A stretch of DNA of 38,021 nt from an uncultured Rhodospirillales bacterium (lineage in GTDB: Bacteria > Pseudomonadota > Alphaproteobacteria > ATCC43930 > CGMCC-115725), in contig CAIXXC010000363.1 in assembly GCA_903923205.1 (NCBI GenBank), positions 1 to 38,021 of the forward strand, written 5' to 3'. Position numbers and translations under genes: made by a program. Below, in pieces: positions 16,504 to 25,462 of this stretch (position 1 is its first letter; each line of letters begins with the position of its first letter). The notes under the pieces are model-generated. The model searched no databases. It was given only the letters and a program-made list of their open reading frames with translations, and had not been told where the DNA came from.

Positions 16504-17777
16504 CCGCGCAATCCAATAATTTCAAGACCACCCATATAGGGCTGCAGAACCTCCGGAACGGCAATACTCCCGTCGACCTGCTGATAATTCTCAAGAACAG
16601 CGACGAGCGTTCGTCCGACCGCAAGGCCCGACCCGTTCAATGTGTGGACAAAGCGCGTTCCTTTTTCGCCTTTTGAACGAAACCGCGTCTTCATTCGCCG
16701 AGCCTGAAAATCGCCACAGTTGGAACACGAGGAAATCTCTCGATAAGCACCCTGCCCCGGTAGCCAAACTTCGAGATCGTAGGTCTTGCGGGCACCGAAC
16801 CCCATATCGCCCGTGCACAGCAACAATTTGCGATAGGGCAAGCCGAGACGCTCCAGGATGGTCTCGGCGCAGCGTGTCATTCGCAGGTGCTCTGCTTCCG
16901 AGCGGTCCGGATGGACGATACTGACGAGCTCGACCTTATGAAATTGATGCTGACGAATGATGCCGCGCGTGTCGCGCCCGGCCGAACCTGCTTCCGAGCG
17001 AAAACAAAGGGTGTGCGCGGTCCAGCGCAAGGGCAAGGCCTCCTCATCGAGGATCTCGTCAGCGGTCAGGTTTGTCAGCGGCACTTCCGAGGTCGGAATC
17101 AGCCAGCGTCCATCCGTCGTTTTGAACAGGTCATCGGCGAATTTCGGCAATTGCCCTGTGCCATACATGGTCGCATCATTGACCAGGGTCGGCGGGATCA
17201 CCTCGATATAACCGAACTCAGTCGTATGCGTATCAAGCATGAACGTCGCCAAGGCGCGGTCCAGCCGGGCAAGGTCGCCCAGCAGCACGGTGAAGCGAGC
17301 ACCCGAGAGCTTGGCGGCCCTCGCAAAATCCATCTGGCCCAGTGCTTCACCAAGTTCGAAGTGCTGTCTCGGCGTAAAATCGAACTCTCTCGGCGCGCCC
17401 CAACGAGCGATTTCCCGATTGCCGGTCTCGTCCTCGCCCGCTGGAACGTCGTCACCCGGCAGGTTAGGGATTTCAGCCAGCCGCTGCTCAAGCGTCTCGC
17501 CAAGATCGCGATCGACACCCTCTAGTGTTGTCATCCGTTCCTTGATATCGGCAACCACAGCCATCAGAGCCTCGGCGTCGCCACCCTTGCCTCGGACGAT
17601 ACCAATCTCGCGCGAAACCTGGTTGCGCCTGGTCTGCAGATCCTGGAGTTCGGTCTGTGCAGCACGCCGCCGGGTATCAAGGTCAAGCAGTTCCGGCGTC
17701 ACCTCCATCCAGCCACGCCGGGCGAGCGCATCATCGAATGCAGCAGGGTTTTCACGTATTGATTTCAGGTCATGCAT
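16500..17777 (-). CDS. serS: Seryl-tRNA synthetase
   Basis: SerS attaches serine to tRNA-Ser and to selenocysteine tRNA. The 425-residue protein starts [21 protein letters not shown], followed by a long antiparallel coiled-coil arm (about 30-100) that grips the tRNA. Class II motif 2 is seen as [14 protein letters not shown] (about 255-268) and motif 3 as [19 protein letters not shown] near residue 390, with [15 protein letters not shown] before it. It is coupled to surE by an ATGA overlap and stands 39 bases after the small membrane gene. Confidence 0.97.
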   Translation of the reverse strand: MHDLKSIRENPAAFDDALARRGWMEVTPELLDLDTRRRAAQTELQDLQTRRNQVSREIGIVRGKGGDAEALMAVVADIKERMTTLEGVDRDLGETLEQRLAEIPNLPGDDVPAGEDETGNREIARWGAPREFDFTPRQHFELGEALGQMDFARAAKLSGARFTVLLGDLARLDRALATFMLDTHTTEFGYIEVIPPTLVNDATMYGTGQLPKFADDLFKTTDGRWLIPTSEVPLTNLTADEILDEEALPLRWTAHTLCFRSEAGSAGRDTRGIIRQHQFHKVELVSIVHPDRSEAEHLRMTRCAETILERLGLPYRKLLLCTGDMGFGARKTYDLEVWLPGQGAYREISSCSNCGDFQARRMKTRFRSKGEKGTRFVHTLNGSGLAVGRTLVAVLENYQQVDGSIAVPEVLQPYMGGLEIIGLRG

Positions 17778-17816
17778 GGACGGCTCGAAAACGGAATCGT
17801 AGGACGGTTAGGGGCC

Positions 17817-18053
17817 TCAAGATTTTGCTGGCGTTGGCTGCGCTGCCCCAGCGGGGCCAATCAGGCAGGATGGCGTCAGCGCTTTGACGATCATTGGTCG
17901 CGCGGCGAAACCGGTCATGTAGGCCGCGACAACCAACAGTCCGATCGACTTGTATCCGGCTCGCATCATGATCACGCCAAAGATCATGCCAAAAATGCCC
18001 AGAAACGTGATGAACCAGAGCAAAAGGCCGGTATGACCGCAAACAAAAGTCAT
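17817..18053 (-). CDS. Small two-helix membrane protein between tatC and serS
   Basis: Not recognised. The 78-residue product has two hydrophobic segments, GLLLWFITFLGIFGMIFGVI (9-28) and SIGLLVVAAYMTGFAA (36-51), separated by a short basic loop (MMRAGYK), then a Pro/Ala-rich end. Its ATG overlaps the tatC stop by four bases (18050-18053), the same coupling as the rest of this operon, which argues that it is a real gene. A part in Tat export is possible from position alone, but nothing in the sequence shows it. Confidence 0.65.
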   Translation of the reverse strand: MTFVCGHTGLLLWFITFLGIFGMIFGVIMMRAGYKSIGLLVVAAYMTGFAARPMIVKALTPSCLIGPAGAAQPTPAKS

Positions 18054-18919
18054 GGCGCAGGGACACCAGCCGGCTTTTCATCGGACTCGTCATTGTCCTC
18101 ATCGCCCACGTCCTCGTCATCATCGTCGATGCCGGAGGCCTTGCGTCGCTCGTCGCGCTGCCGCTCGACAAGCCCGCAACTCCAGATCGAGACCAGGTAA
18201 AGCAGGCACAGCGGGATGGCGAGCCCGACCATGCTGAGAGCATCCGGAGGAGACAGGATTCCTGCCGCACAAAAGTTTAGCACAATGGCATAACGCCAGT
18301 GTTTTTTCAGGAAAGCGGATGAGATGAGGCCAACCCGTGCCAGTAAGGTCAAGCCCACGGGAAGCTCGAACGCGATGCCGAAAGCAAAGATGAAATTCAG
18401 AACCAGCCCCAGATATTCGCTCACCTTGGGATCTGCCTCGATCGGCAAGGATCCCGATCCACCGACGCTTTCAAAACTGAGAAAGAAGCGGAATGCTTGC
18501 GGGAAGATCACGTAATAGGCCAGCGCGCCGCCCAGAAAGAACAGGATCGGCGTCGCGATCAAATAGGGCAGGAAGGCGCCGCGCTCTTTATCGTAAAGGC
18601 CAGGCGCCACGAACATCCAAATCTGATTCGCAACGATCGGGAACGAAACGAAGCAGGCCGCCCAGAACGAGACTTTAATCCGGGTGATAAACGCCTCCGT
18701 CAGCGCGGTATAGATCAGGTGATGACCGGGCTTGCCGAGTAGCGCCTTCGCAAGGGGCTCGACCAGGAAATCGTAAATCTGACCGCTGAAGTAGTAGCAG
18801 CCCACAAAACTGATGAGCAGAGCGACCATCGAGTACATCAGACGCTGCCGCAACTCGATCAGGTGGTCAATCAGCGGCATCCGCGCGCCTTCGGCCTCGG
18901 CATTCCGGGTGTCGGTCAT
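18050..18919 (-). CDS. tatC: Twin-arginine translocase subunit TatC
   Basis: TatC is the inner-membrane receptor for twin-arginine signal peptides on folded proteins. The 289-residue protein has the cytoplasmic start MPLIDHLIELRQRL (14-27) with the conserved HL.ELR motif, six predicted membrane helices, and the conserved segments YTALTEAFITRIKVS and FVAPGLYDKER. FGIAFELPV belongs to the helix carrying the conserved Glu. After helix 6 comes a charged tail (about 248-289) that is strikingly acidic, with a run of Asp/Glu, ending in Pro/Ala. It overlaps tatB upstream and the small membrane gene downstream by four bases each. Confidence 0.97.
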   Translation of the reverse strand: MTDTRNAEAEGARMPLIDHLIELRQRLMYSMVALLISFVGCYYFSGQIYDFLVEPLAKALLGKPGHHLIYTALTEAFITRIKVSFWAACFVSFPIVANQIWMFVAPGLYDKERGAFLPYLIATPILFFLGGALAYYVIFPQAFRFFLSFESVGGSGSLPIEADPKVSEYLGLVLNFIFAFGIAFELPVGLTLLARVGLISSAFLKKHWRYAIVLNFCAAGILSPPDALSMVGLAIPLCLLYLVSIWSCGLVERQRDERRKASGIDDDDEDVGDEDNDESDEKPAGVPAP

Positions 18920-19404
18920 GGCGCGGGCGGACGATCTGAAGCGTGGGGCGGTATGGCGGATGGCTCCGCTTGTTGCGGCGCCGGCGGCGGCGCGAGATGC
19001 GTCTCAACCGGCTTCGCCGCTGGCTCCTCTATATCGAGCCACTCGATCGGCTCATTCGGATCACGGACGATGTCATAGGAGACAGGCAGATGTTCCCCCT
19101 GCAGCAATACGGGCTCTGCCGGCTCTCCTGTCACGGCAGGCTTGACCGGTGCCGGCAATCCATTCGGTGCCGTCTCTGCGATTTCGAGACCGGCCATCGT
19201 TCTTTTCATATTGTCGCGAATTTCGTCGAGTTCAGCCTCGCGAACGACTTCCTCGAACGTATTCTGGAATTCCCGCGCAAGCGCCCGGCCCCGGCGAATA
19301 ACCTGGCCAGCCACCCTCAGGGCCTTGGGAAGATCCTTCGGTCCGATCACGACCAGGGCGACAACCCCGATGATCGTCAATTCGGACCATGCGAAATCAA
19401 ACAT
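18916..19404 (-). CDS. tatB: Twin-arginine translocase subunit TatB
   Basis: TatB partners TatC in recognising Tat substrates. The 162-residue protein has the short N-terminal membrane helix SELTIIGVVALVVIGP (7-22) with the conserved Glu8, the hinge GPKDLPKALR, an amphipathic helix to about 75 (REFQNTFEEVVREAELDEIR), and a Pro/Ala-rich C-terminal tail. The FDFAWSELTIIGVVALVVIGPKDLP style and the position right before tatC favour TatB over TatA. No tatA lies in the 121-base gap to scpB, where many alphaproteobacteria have it. Confidence 0.93.
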   Translation of the reverse strand: MFDFAWSELTIIGVVALVVIGPKDLPKALRVAGQVIRRGRALAREFQNTFEEVVREAELDEIRDNMKRTMAGLEIAETAPNGLPAPVKPAVTGEPAEPVLLQGEHLPVSYDIVRDPNEPIEWLDIEEPAAKPVETHLAPPPAPQQAEPSAIPPHASDRPPAP

Positions 19405-19479
19405 ATGAAAGCGGTTTCCAACGTCAGCGACTCTAGACCCGTCACGGGCGCGCGGATCATCGCAGAAACGAGGGAGCTA

Positions 19480-19499
19480 GCGCAACGACGGGCTTGCGC
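19480..19499. repeat. Inverted repeat in the scpB-tatB gap
   Basis: GCGCAA (19480-19485) and TTGCGC (19494-19499) form a 6-bp stem with an 8-base loop in the only sizeable gap (19405-19525) in this part of the operon. No T-run follows on the minus strand. It may be a processing or pausing hairpin; no TatA-like reading frame is present in the gap. Confidence 0.35.
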
Positions 19500-19525
19500 C
19501 GTCACGTGAATTCGGTGAAAGATCC

Positions 19526-20155
19526 CTACAATTCCTCTTCACCTGGTGCGCCAGCATTCTCTGCCGCGCCGCCAATCTCCCCGAGCACGCTCGCGGGACG
19601 CGCGTCGAGCAACCCGGCGGCCCGCAACTCCTCCAGTCGTGGCAATTCCGTGATTGCGTTAAGACCAAAATGGCTGAGAAAGCCAGCTGTCGTGCCCCAG
19701 ATGATCGGCTGTCCTGGCGATTCGCGCCGCCCTTGTGGGGCTACCCATCCAGCCTCGATAAGCACATCGAGCGTTCCCTTGGAGAGCGATACCCCTCGGA
19801 TTTCCTCAATCTCAGCACGGGTGACTGGCTGGTGATAGGCGATAATCGCCAAGGTCTCGAGCTGGGGCCGGCTGAGCTTGCGCTGCTCAACACGCTGCGT
19901 TGTCAGCATCCGGGCCAGGTCCGGTGCCGTACGAAAGGTCCAACCGCCCGCGACCAGATAGAGATTGATCCCCCGGAAGCGATAGAAATTCTGCAACTCG
20001 ACGAGCAGCTCCGCGACGGGTTGAGGTGACGGCAGGAGCTCTGAGATGAGCCCCTCCGATAACGGCTCAGGTGAGGCAAAAAGCAACGCCTCGATCAGGC
20101 GCAACGCCTCTTCTGCCGTGTGATCTCCCGTGGCCGGCTCATTCTCGTCGGTCAT
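19526..20155 (-). CDS. scpB: Segregation and condensation protein B
   Basis: ScpB is the winged-helix kleisin partner in the SMC-ScpAB condensin that organises and segregates the chromosome. The 209-residue protein has two winged-helix parts: the first around EALRLIEALLFASPEPLSE (16-34), the second around LSRPQLETLAIIAYHQPVTR and IEEIRGVSLSKGTLDVLIE (about 93-133), followed by GWVAPQGRRESPGQPIIWGTT. The Ala/Glu-rich C-terminal tail is variable in the family. The start overlaps the scpA stop by four bases (20152-20155). Confidence 0.95.
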   Translation of the reverse strand: MTDENEPATGDHTAEEALRLIEALLFASPEPLSEGLISELLPSPQPVAELLVELQNFYRFRGINLYLVAGGWTFRTAPDLARMLTTQRVEQRKLSRPQLETLAIIAYHQPVTRAEIEEIRGVSLSKGTLDVLIEAGWVAPQGRRESPGQPIIWGTTAGFLSHFGLNAITELPRLEELRAAGLLDARPASVLGEIGGAAENAGAPGEEEL

Positions 20156-20928
20156 ATCCGCTCCCCGCGACCGCGGCGCAGGAGGATCGGGCCGAAATTA
20201 TGCTCCTGGCGCAAGTCAAGCCGGCCCAATTTCGCAAGTTCAAGGCTGGCAGCGAAGGTCGCGGCCAGAATTGAACGCCCCAGCGGACCCTCGCGCCACT
20301 GGGGCGGCAGGAAGCTCTCAAGCTGACGCCAGTCGATCGCCCTTCCGATCAGCGTCGATAGACGCTCGATCGCATCGTCGACAGAATAGAAGACCGGGGC
20401 ACCGACATGCAGCACCGGCACCTCATCCCGTGACATCAGCGCGCCATAGGCACTGAGGAATTCATGAAGACTAAGCGTCACCGCCATTTTTGTCGTAGCA
20501 ACAAGGCCTTCGTGGGCCCCACGGGCAAAGATATCGCGCCCAAGCTGCGGTCTGACCTGTAGTTCCTGACCAACCTCCTGCATGGCAGCGAGCCGTTCCA
20601 GCCGAAACTGCAAGACGGAGGCTAGCTCAGCACCACTTGGCTCGTCATCGACGGGAGGATCGGGCAGAAGCAAGCGCGACTTGAGATAGGCAAGCCACGC
20701 CGCCATCACGAGATAGTCGGCCGCAAGTTCGAGGCGAAGGCGATGCGCCTCAAGGACAAAGGCCAGGTATTGCTCAGCGAGTGCGAGGATCGAGATATAT
20801 TTGAGATCGACCTTCTGTTCGCGCGCCAACGCGAGGAGCATGCCGATCGGCCCCTCGAAGCCGTCAAGCGCCAGGATCAGCTCGGCCTCGGGCGCGAGCG
20901 CTCCCAAATCCTCCCCGGCGACGCTCAT
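20152..20928 (-). CDS. scpA: Segregation and condensation protein A
   Basis: ScpA is the kleisin subunit that bridges SMC heads. The 258-residue protein has the N-terminal SMC-binding region LDGFEGPIGMLLALAREQKVD with KYISILALAEQYLAFV after it, the LAADYLVMAAWLAYLKSRLLLP segment typical of ScpA, a charged linker, and a C-terminal winged helix (FAASLELAKLGRLDLRQEHNFGPI). The ATG at 20928 is chosen because it gives a four-base ATGA overlap with the M50 gene, matching the other junctions; the open frame continues 13 codons further upstream. Confidence 0.95.
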   Translation of the reverse strand: MSVAGEDLGALAPEAELILALDGFEGPIGMLLALAREQKVDLKYISILALAEQYLAFVLEAHRLRLELAADYLVMAAWLAYLKSRLLLPDPPVDDEPSGAELASVLQFRLERLAAMQEVGQELQVRPQLGRDIFARGAHEGLVATTKMAVTLSLHEFLSAYGALMSRDEVPVLHVGAPVFYSVDDAIERLSTLIGRAIDWRQLESFLPPQWREGPLGRSILAATFAASLELAKLGRLDLRQEHNFGPILLRRGRGERI

Positions 20929-21617
20929 CCCGTGCCGGACAATCTGACCAGAGTATGGAAAAGCCAATCAGCCGGGCCGCCAACCAGGATGGCGAAAAGG
21001 TCCCAGTTCTGGCCGAACTGGGCGCCGATCACGCGCGGAAGGAAAATGATCGCGAGGAGGATCAGGAGCCCTGCCCCTTCGAGGGATGCCAGCTTCGTCG
21101 CGAGCTGCTTCGGCGCAATGGCGACGAGAATACGGCCACCATCAAGTGGCGGTATCGGCAGCATGTTGAGGACAGCGAGCCAGACGTTGATTTCCGCCGA
21201 ATTATATAAATTCTGAATGATCCACGCTGTTGCACTGTTCATCGTCGATGGAACCAGGTGCATCGCCAGCATCGAGACAAAGGCAAGTAGCAGATTGACG
21301 CCCGGACCGGCAATTGCGACCGCGACGGTTGCGGGACGCGGATATTTCAAGGCACGAAAATTGACGGGTACAGGCTTGGCGTAACCGAACAGGAAGCCAC
21401 CACCGGGGAGCACAAGACAAAGGGCTGGCAGCAAGATTGTTCCGAAGGGATCGATATGCTTCATCGGATTCAATGTGACGCGGCCCAGGCGGGACGCTGT
21501 CTGATCACCGAACAATTTTGCGACAAAACCATGCGCCGCTTCGTGCATTGTGACGGCGAAAATGACTGGTAGGATCCAGACCGTCAGATTGATGATCATC
21601 CCGCCGATTTGACTCAT
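20925..21617 (-). CDS. Site-2-protease-family (M50) membrane metalloprotease
   Basis: A 230-residue intramembrane zinc protease or protease-like protein of the compact S2P group (no PDZ domain). The zinc motif HEAAH is at 25-29 (VTMHEAAHGFVAKLFGD), and the third ligand is in NMLPIPPLDGGRIL (151-164, Asp159). FGTILLPALCLVLPGG and GYAKPVPVNFRALKYPR (79-95) are typical of this subfamily. Five or six membrane helices are predicted. The substrate is unknown. It is joined by ATGA overlaps to nagZ (21614-21617) and scpA (20925-20928), an arrangement common beside scpA. Confidence 0.93.
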   Translation of the reverse strand: MSQIGGMIINLTVWILPVIFAVTMHEAAHGFVAKLFGDQTASRLGRVTLNPMKHIDPFGTILLPALCLVLPGGGFLFGYAKPVPVNFRALKYPRPATVAVAIAGPGVNLLLAFVSMLAMHLVPSTMNSATAWIIQNLYNSAEINVWLAVLNMLPIPPLDGGRILVAIAPKQLATKLASLEGAGLLILLAIIFLPRVIGAQFGQNWDLFAILVGGPADWLFHTLVRLSGTG

Positions 21618-22654
21618 GGCACCCGTCTTTCGGTTACGCCGATGAGGCGGGAAAGTTCTTCCCTCAGGGCGCTGAGATCGTCGGCTTGAGGCGTTTGCCG
21701 ACAGGATAGCGCCGAATTCCAACGCCGCGCCGCCACGACAGAAAGCGGCGCCGCTGCCGCAGCAATTTCAACCATCTCTTCCATCACGCCATTGCAATGT
21801 AGAACCAGATCGCAACCTGCCGCCAACGCGTCACGGGTTCGTTCCGTGAAACTGCCGCCGAGTGCCTTCATGCTCAGATCGTCGCTCATCAGCACGCCGT
21901 CAAAGCCGATGGCATCGCGAATAATAGTATCTATAGTTTTGACGCTTAAGGTCGCGACCCGATCATCCCAGGCTGTGTAGATGACATGAGCCGTCATCGC
22001 AAAGGGCATGTCTGCGAGGGCCTGGAAGGGCGGGAGATCCTGTGCCGCCAGGCTTTCAGAAGAGGCCGTGACTACCGGACAGGAAAAATGGCTGTCCGCC
22101 AGAGCGCGGCCATGTCCCGGGATATGTTTGATCACAGGCAGCACCCCGCCAGCCATCAAGCCTTCGCACATCGCGCGGCCCAGTTCCGCAATCACCTCGA
22201 TGTTCGTCCCGAAGGCCCGATCACCGATAACGTCATGAGCGCCAGGGATAGGAACATCAAGAACAGGCGCACAATCAACATCAATGCCAAGTGCGGACAG
22301 GTCAGCCGCGATCAGCCGAGCGTTGACCCAGACGGCACGGCGTGCGGCGGCAATGTCGCGCGCAGCCAAAACGGCAAAGATCTCAGCCGCAGGCGCAGCC
22401 CGCCATGTCGGCGGCTTCAGCCTTTGGACACGCCCACCTTCCTGGTCGATCAGGATCGGCGCCAAGCGCCCGACACAGGCTCGAAGTTCGGCCGTCAACG
22501 CGCGTATCTGGTCCGGGCTCGCGCAGTTGCGCTGGAACAGAATGAAACCTGCCGGATTGGTTCGGCGGAAAAACTCACGTTCCGCGTCAGCGAGACTGAG
22601 CCCGGCGCAGCCGAAAATGACCGCGCGAGGTGTTAGCTCAGGGCTGTTTGACAA
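21614..22654 (-). CDS. nagZ: Beta-N-acetylhexosaminidase NagZ (glycoside hydrolase family 3)
   Basis: NagZ removes N-acetylglucosamine from recycled muropeptides in the cytoplasm. The 346-residue form has ILIDQEGGRVQRLKPPTWRAAP (68-89), the substrate and acid/base loop KHIPGHGRALADSH (176-189) and the nucleophile motif MSDDLSMKAL (256-265), all hallmarks. The start is uncertain: no ATG or GTG fits near the conserved beginning (RAVIFGCAGLSL), and TTG at 22654 is the best candidate, overlapping the SPOR gene by 17 bases. The open frame runs to 22798, but that part lies inside the SPOR gene. Confidence 0.9.
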   Translation of the reverse strand: MSNSPELTPRAVIFGCAGLSLADAEREFFRRTNPAGFILFQRNCASPDQIRALTAELRACVGRLAPILIDQEGGRVQRLKPPTWRAAPAAEIFAVLAARDIAAARRAVWVNARLIAADLSALGIDVDCAPVLDVPIPGAHDVIGDRAFGTNIEVIAELGRAMCEGLMAGGVLPVIKHIPGHGRALADSHFSCPVVTASSESLAAQDLPPFQALADMPFAMTAHVIYTAWDDRVATLSVKTIDTIIRDAIGFDGVLMSDDLSMKALGGSFTERTRDALAAGCDLVLHCNGVMEEMVEIAAAAAPLSVVAARRWNSALSCRQTPQADDLSALREELSRLIGVTERRVP

Positions 22655-23630
22655 TGATGCACCCGATCCCAGACTCTTTGAGCACTGCACAGCGTTTGAC
22701 AGCATTGGCGCGCGTATCGATCGGCCCTGCCTGGATCCGGTAGAAGACCCCGCGATCACCGAGGTCCACGCGCACGCCGAACGCCTTGAGATCGCCAAGA
22801 ACGTCCATATGGGCGGCCTTCAGGCGTGCCCATTCCTTATGGGCCGATCCGATATCCTTCGTCGCCGCGATCTGGATACGCACCGGACCACCCGTAGCGG
22901 TTTCCGGTTTCGTGGCCTTCGAGGCTGGCAAACTGACCACAGGCTTGGACGTCGCGATTGGAGGGGTTTGCACTAGCGATTTTTGCGTCTCGGCGACAAC
23001 GTGCTGATCGTCACCCGGGGGCACGGCGATCGGCGCTAGGGTCTTTTGTGCCGGAGGCGTTACAGCTGTGGATGCATTCGGGGGTGTCGTCATCGTTGTC
23101 GTCTGCGTCGCGCCGACCACCGGCTGATTGGCACTAGTTGGTCCCGGCGCTACCGGATTGGCGACGACGACCGGCGGAGGCGCGGCCTCTGGTAACGGCG
23201 CCGGCTTTGTCAATGGTTGTTCGGGGCCGGGGAGCAATTGCTCGACCTTTGTCCCGTTACCGGCATTCACGCTGTACACAGGGGTATCGCCGTCCTCGTT
23301 GACGCCGCCGGGATTATCCGGCTTCGACTTCATGGCGGCCTGATCGGCTTTGATCAGCGGCACGCCGCCGCCGGAGACAGCGCTTTTTCCCCGGGAATAC
23401 GCCAACCATAGTCCGCCCGCCGCCAGCGACATGAAAACCAGCGCGATGATGAGCCGCGTCAGGCCAATCCGGAATCCGCTGTAGTCACCAGTGCTCCACG
23501 AATCAGCCGCCCGCTCCGGCTCAGACGTCGCAAATGGCCGATCTGCAGGGTCGATGCGAAACCCACCGCCGCCCTGATCGACTGGTTCGCGGTCACCCCT
23601 CGGCTCATCCCGAAACAGGCCTGGCCCCAT
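22638..23630 (-). CDS. SPOR-domain membrane protein
   Basis: A bitopic membrane protein of 330 residues. A cytoplasmic N-terminus (1-50, Gly/Arg-rich) is followed by one transmembrane helix (about 55-77, LIIALVFMSLAAGGLWLAY), a long Pro/Ala/Thr/Val-rich periplasmic linker, and a C-terminal SPOR domain (last 75 residues: VRIQIAATKDIGSAHKEWARL, VFYRIQAGPIDTRANAVKRC, GCIIV). SPOR domains bind denuded glycan strands at the septum, so a division or wall-remodelling role is likely. The TGATG junction (one-base overlap) couples it to argS. argS-SPOR-nagZ is a familiar alphaproteobacterial order. Confidence 0.9.
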   Translation of the reverse strand: MGPGLFRDEPRGDREPVDQGGGGFRIDPADRPFATSEPERAADSWSTGDYSGFRIGLTRLIIALVFMSLAAGGLWLAYSRGKSAVSGGGVPLIKADQAAMKSKPDNPGGVNEDGDTPVYSVNAGNGTKVEQLLPGPEQPLTKPAPLPEAAPPPVVVANPVAPGPTSANQPVVGATQTTTMTTPPNASTAVTPPAQKTLAPIAVPPGDDQHVVAETQKSLVQTPPIATSKPVVSLPASKATKPETATGGPVRIQIAATKDIGSAHKEWARLKAAHMDVLGDLKAFGVRVDLGDRGVFYRIQAGPIDTRANAVKRCAVLKESGIGCIIVKQP

Positions 23631-25363
23631 CAGCGCAACTCCATCACCGGCTCGACGCCGAAAACCTCCAGTCCGGACGCGATCACGAGAGCTACAGACT
23701 TGACCAGCGCGAGCCGCGCCAAGGTGAGCTCCGGCTGATCAGCCAGGATGAAGCGTAAGGTCGCATCATCCTTGCCCTTGTTCCAGAGGCCATGAAAGCC
23801 ACTGGCAACTTCAGCCAGAAAAAATGCAAGACGGTGCGGCTCATGGGCCTCCGCCGCCGCTTCTACCACGCGCGGCCAGGTCGCGAGCAACCGGATCAAG
23901 GCGATCTCGACAGGGTCGGACAGGTGAGAAAGGTCCGCGCCCGCAATATCCTCTGCCGTCGCCTCGGCGTGGCGCAACACGGATTGCACCCGGGCGTGCG
24001 CATACTGGACGTACCACACCGGGTTATCGCGTGATTGCTCGACGACCTTGGCGAAATCGAAATCCAGGGTCTGATCGTTGCGCCGGGTCAGCATCATAAA
24101 GCGGACGTTATCCTTTCCCACCTCTTCGACGACATCCCGCAATGTCACAAACGAGCCGGAACGCTTCGACATCTTGACCGGCTGGCCCTGATCGTAAAGG
24201 TGCACGAGCTGGCAGATTTTTGCATCGAGGGTAGCGCGGCCTTGCGAAATTGCCGTCACAGCCGCCTGCATGCGTTTGACATAACCCCCGTGGTCGGCGC
24301 CCAGCACGTCGACGAGCAGCGGATAGCCACGTTCGACCTTGTCGAAATGATAGGCAATGTCGGCAGCGAAGTAGGTCCACGAGCCATCCGATTTGCGCAG
24401 CGGACGATCAACATCATCGCCGAAGCTGGTTGCCCGGAACAATGTCTGCGGTCTCGGCTCCCAATCGTCCGGGGTCTTGCCCTTCGGCGGCTCAAGCACA
24501 CCGACATAGAGCAGATCATTGGCCTCTAGGGTCGCCAGAGCGCGATCAACGGCACCGCTGCGATGAAGATCGCGCTCCGAGCTGAAAACGTCGTGATTGA
24601 CGCCAAGGATACGAAGATCCTCCTTGATAAGGAGTAGCATCGCCTCGATGGCAAAATTCCGGATGGGTTCTAGCCAAATGGCTTCATCTTCGGACAGCCA
24701 CTTGGTGCCATCACGCGCAGCAAGCCCCGCGCCGACGGCTTTCAAATAATCGCCAGGATAAAGACCCGCCGGAATTGTGCCGATGTCCTCACCAAGCGCC
24801 TCGCGGTAACGCAGATACGCTGACCGCGCGAGGACATCGACCTGCGCGCCGGCATCGTTGACATAGTACTCTCGACAAACGTCGAAACCGGCTTTTACCA
24901 GGAGACTGGCGAGCACATCGCCAAAAACAGCGCCGCGCGCGTGCCCGACATGCATAGGCCCCGTTGGGTTGGCCGAGACATATTCGACATTGATCCGACG
25001 CCCCTGCCCGACCGTCGAGTCGCCATAGCATGGCCCAGCGGCAAGAATATCACGCAACCGCGCTTGCCAGAAACCGCCGGAAAGCCGCCAATTCAGGAAA
25101 CCGGGACCCGCAACCGAAACGTCGATGACGTGGGGATGTCCGCGCAGCTCGCCCGCGAGCAGTTCCGCCAGTTGGCGCGGTGGAATTCCGGCACCTCGTG
25201 TCAGCACCATGGCCGCATTCGTCGACATGTCGCCATGACTGGCATCGCGCGGTGGCTCAACGGTTACCTTGGAAAAATCAAGCCCACGGGAGAGCTTGCC
25301 CGTGCCAACCAGACGATCCAGCGCCGCTGCAATTTCGGCATCAAAATAGGTAAAAGGATTCAT
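23630..25363 (-). CDS. argS: Arginyl-tRNA synthetase
   Basis: ArgS charges tRNA-Arg. The 577-residue protein starts [15 protein letters not shown] and has the N-terminal tRNA-recognition domain (1-110), the HIGH-type motif in [13 protein letters not shown] (around 130), [15 protein letters not shown] in the Rossmann fold, the KMSK-type motif KMSKRSG (about 395), and a C-terminal helical anticodon-binding domain with [14 protein letters not shown] and the usual [14 protein letters not shown] end. An in-frame GTG at 25396 with AGGA just upstream would add 11 residues; ATG at 25363 fits homologues better but lacks a clear ribosome site. Confidence 0.96.
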   Translation of the reverse strand: MNPFTYFDAEIAAALDRLVGTGKLSRGLDFSKVTVEPPRDASHGDMSTNAAMVLTRGAGIPPRQLAELLAGELRGHPHVIDVSVAGPGFLNWRLSGGFWQARLRDILAAGPCYGDSTVGQGRRINVEYVSANPTGPMHVGHARGAVFGDVLASLLVKAGFDVCREYYVNDAGAQVDVLARSAYLRYREALGEDIGTIPAGLYPGDYLKAVGAGLAARDGTKWLSEDEAIWLEPIRNFAIEAMLLLIKEDLRILGVNHDVFSSERDLHRSGAVDRALATLEANDLLYVGVLEPPKGKTPDDWEPRPQTLFRATSFGDDVDRPLRKSDGSWTYFAADIAYHFDKVERGYPLLVDVLGADHGGYVKRMQAAVTAISQGRATLDAKICQLVHLYDQGQPVKMSKRSGSFVTLRDVVEEVGKDNVRFMMLTRRNDQTLDFDFAKVVEQSRDNPVWYVQYAHARVQSVLRHAEATAEDIAGADLSHLSDPVEIALIRLLATWPRVVEAAAEAHEPHRLAFFLAEVASGFHGLWNKGKDDATLRFILADQPELTLARLALVKSVALVIASGLEVFGVEPVMELR

Positions 25364-25462
25364 GGCCCGCTGGCCGCTCGCTTCAAAGTCAATCACAGGG
25401 TCCTGCTTAAGGGTGTTGACGCAAGACGTCCACAGTCTTCACCACCGCAAGGCCCATACCCC

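Noticed and set aside
19480-19499. A terminator splitting scpB from tatB
   Set aside because: The inverted repeat has only six base pairs and no T-run on the minus strand, so I list it as an inverted repeat only.
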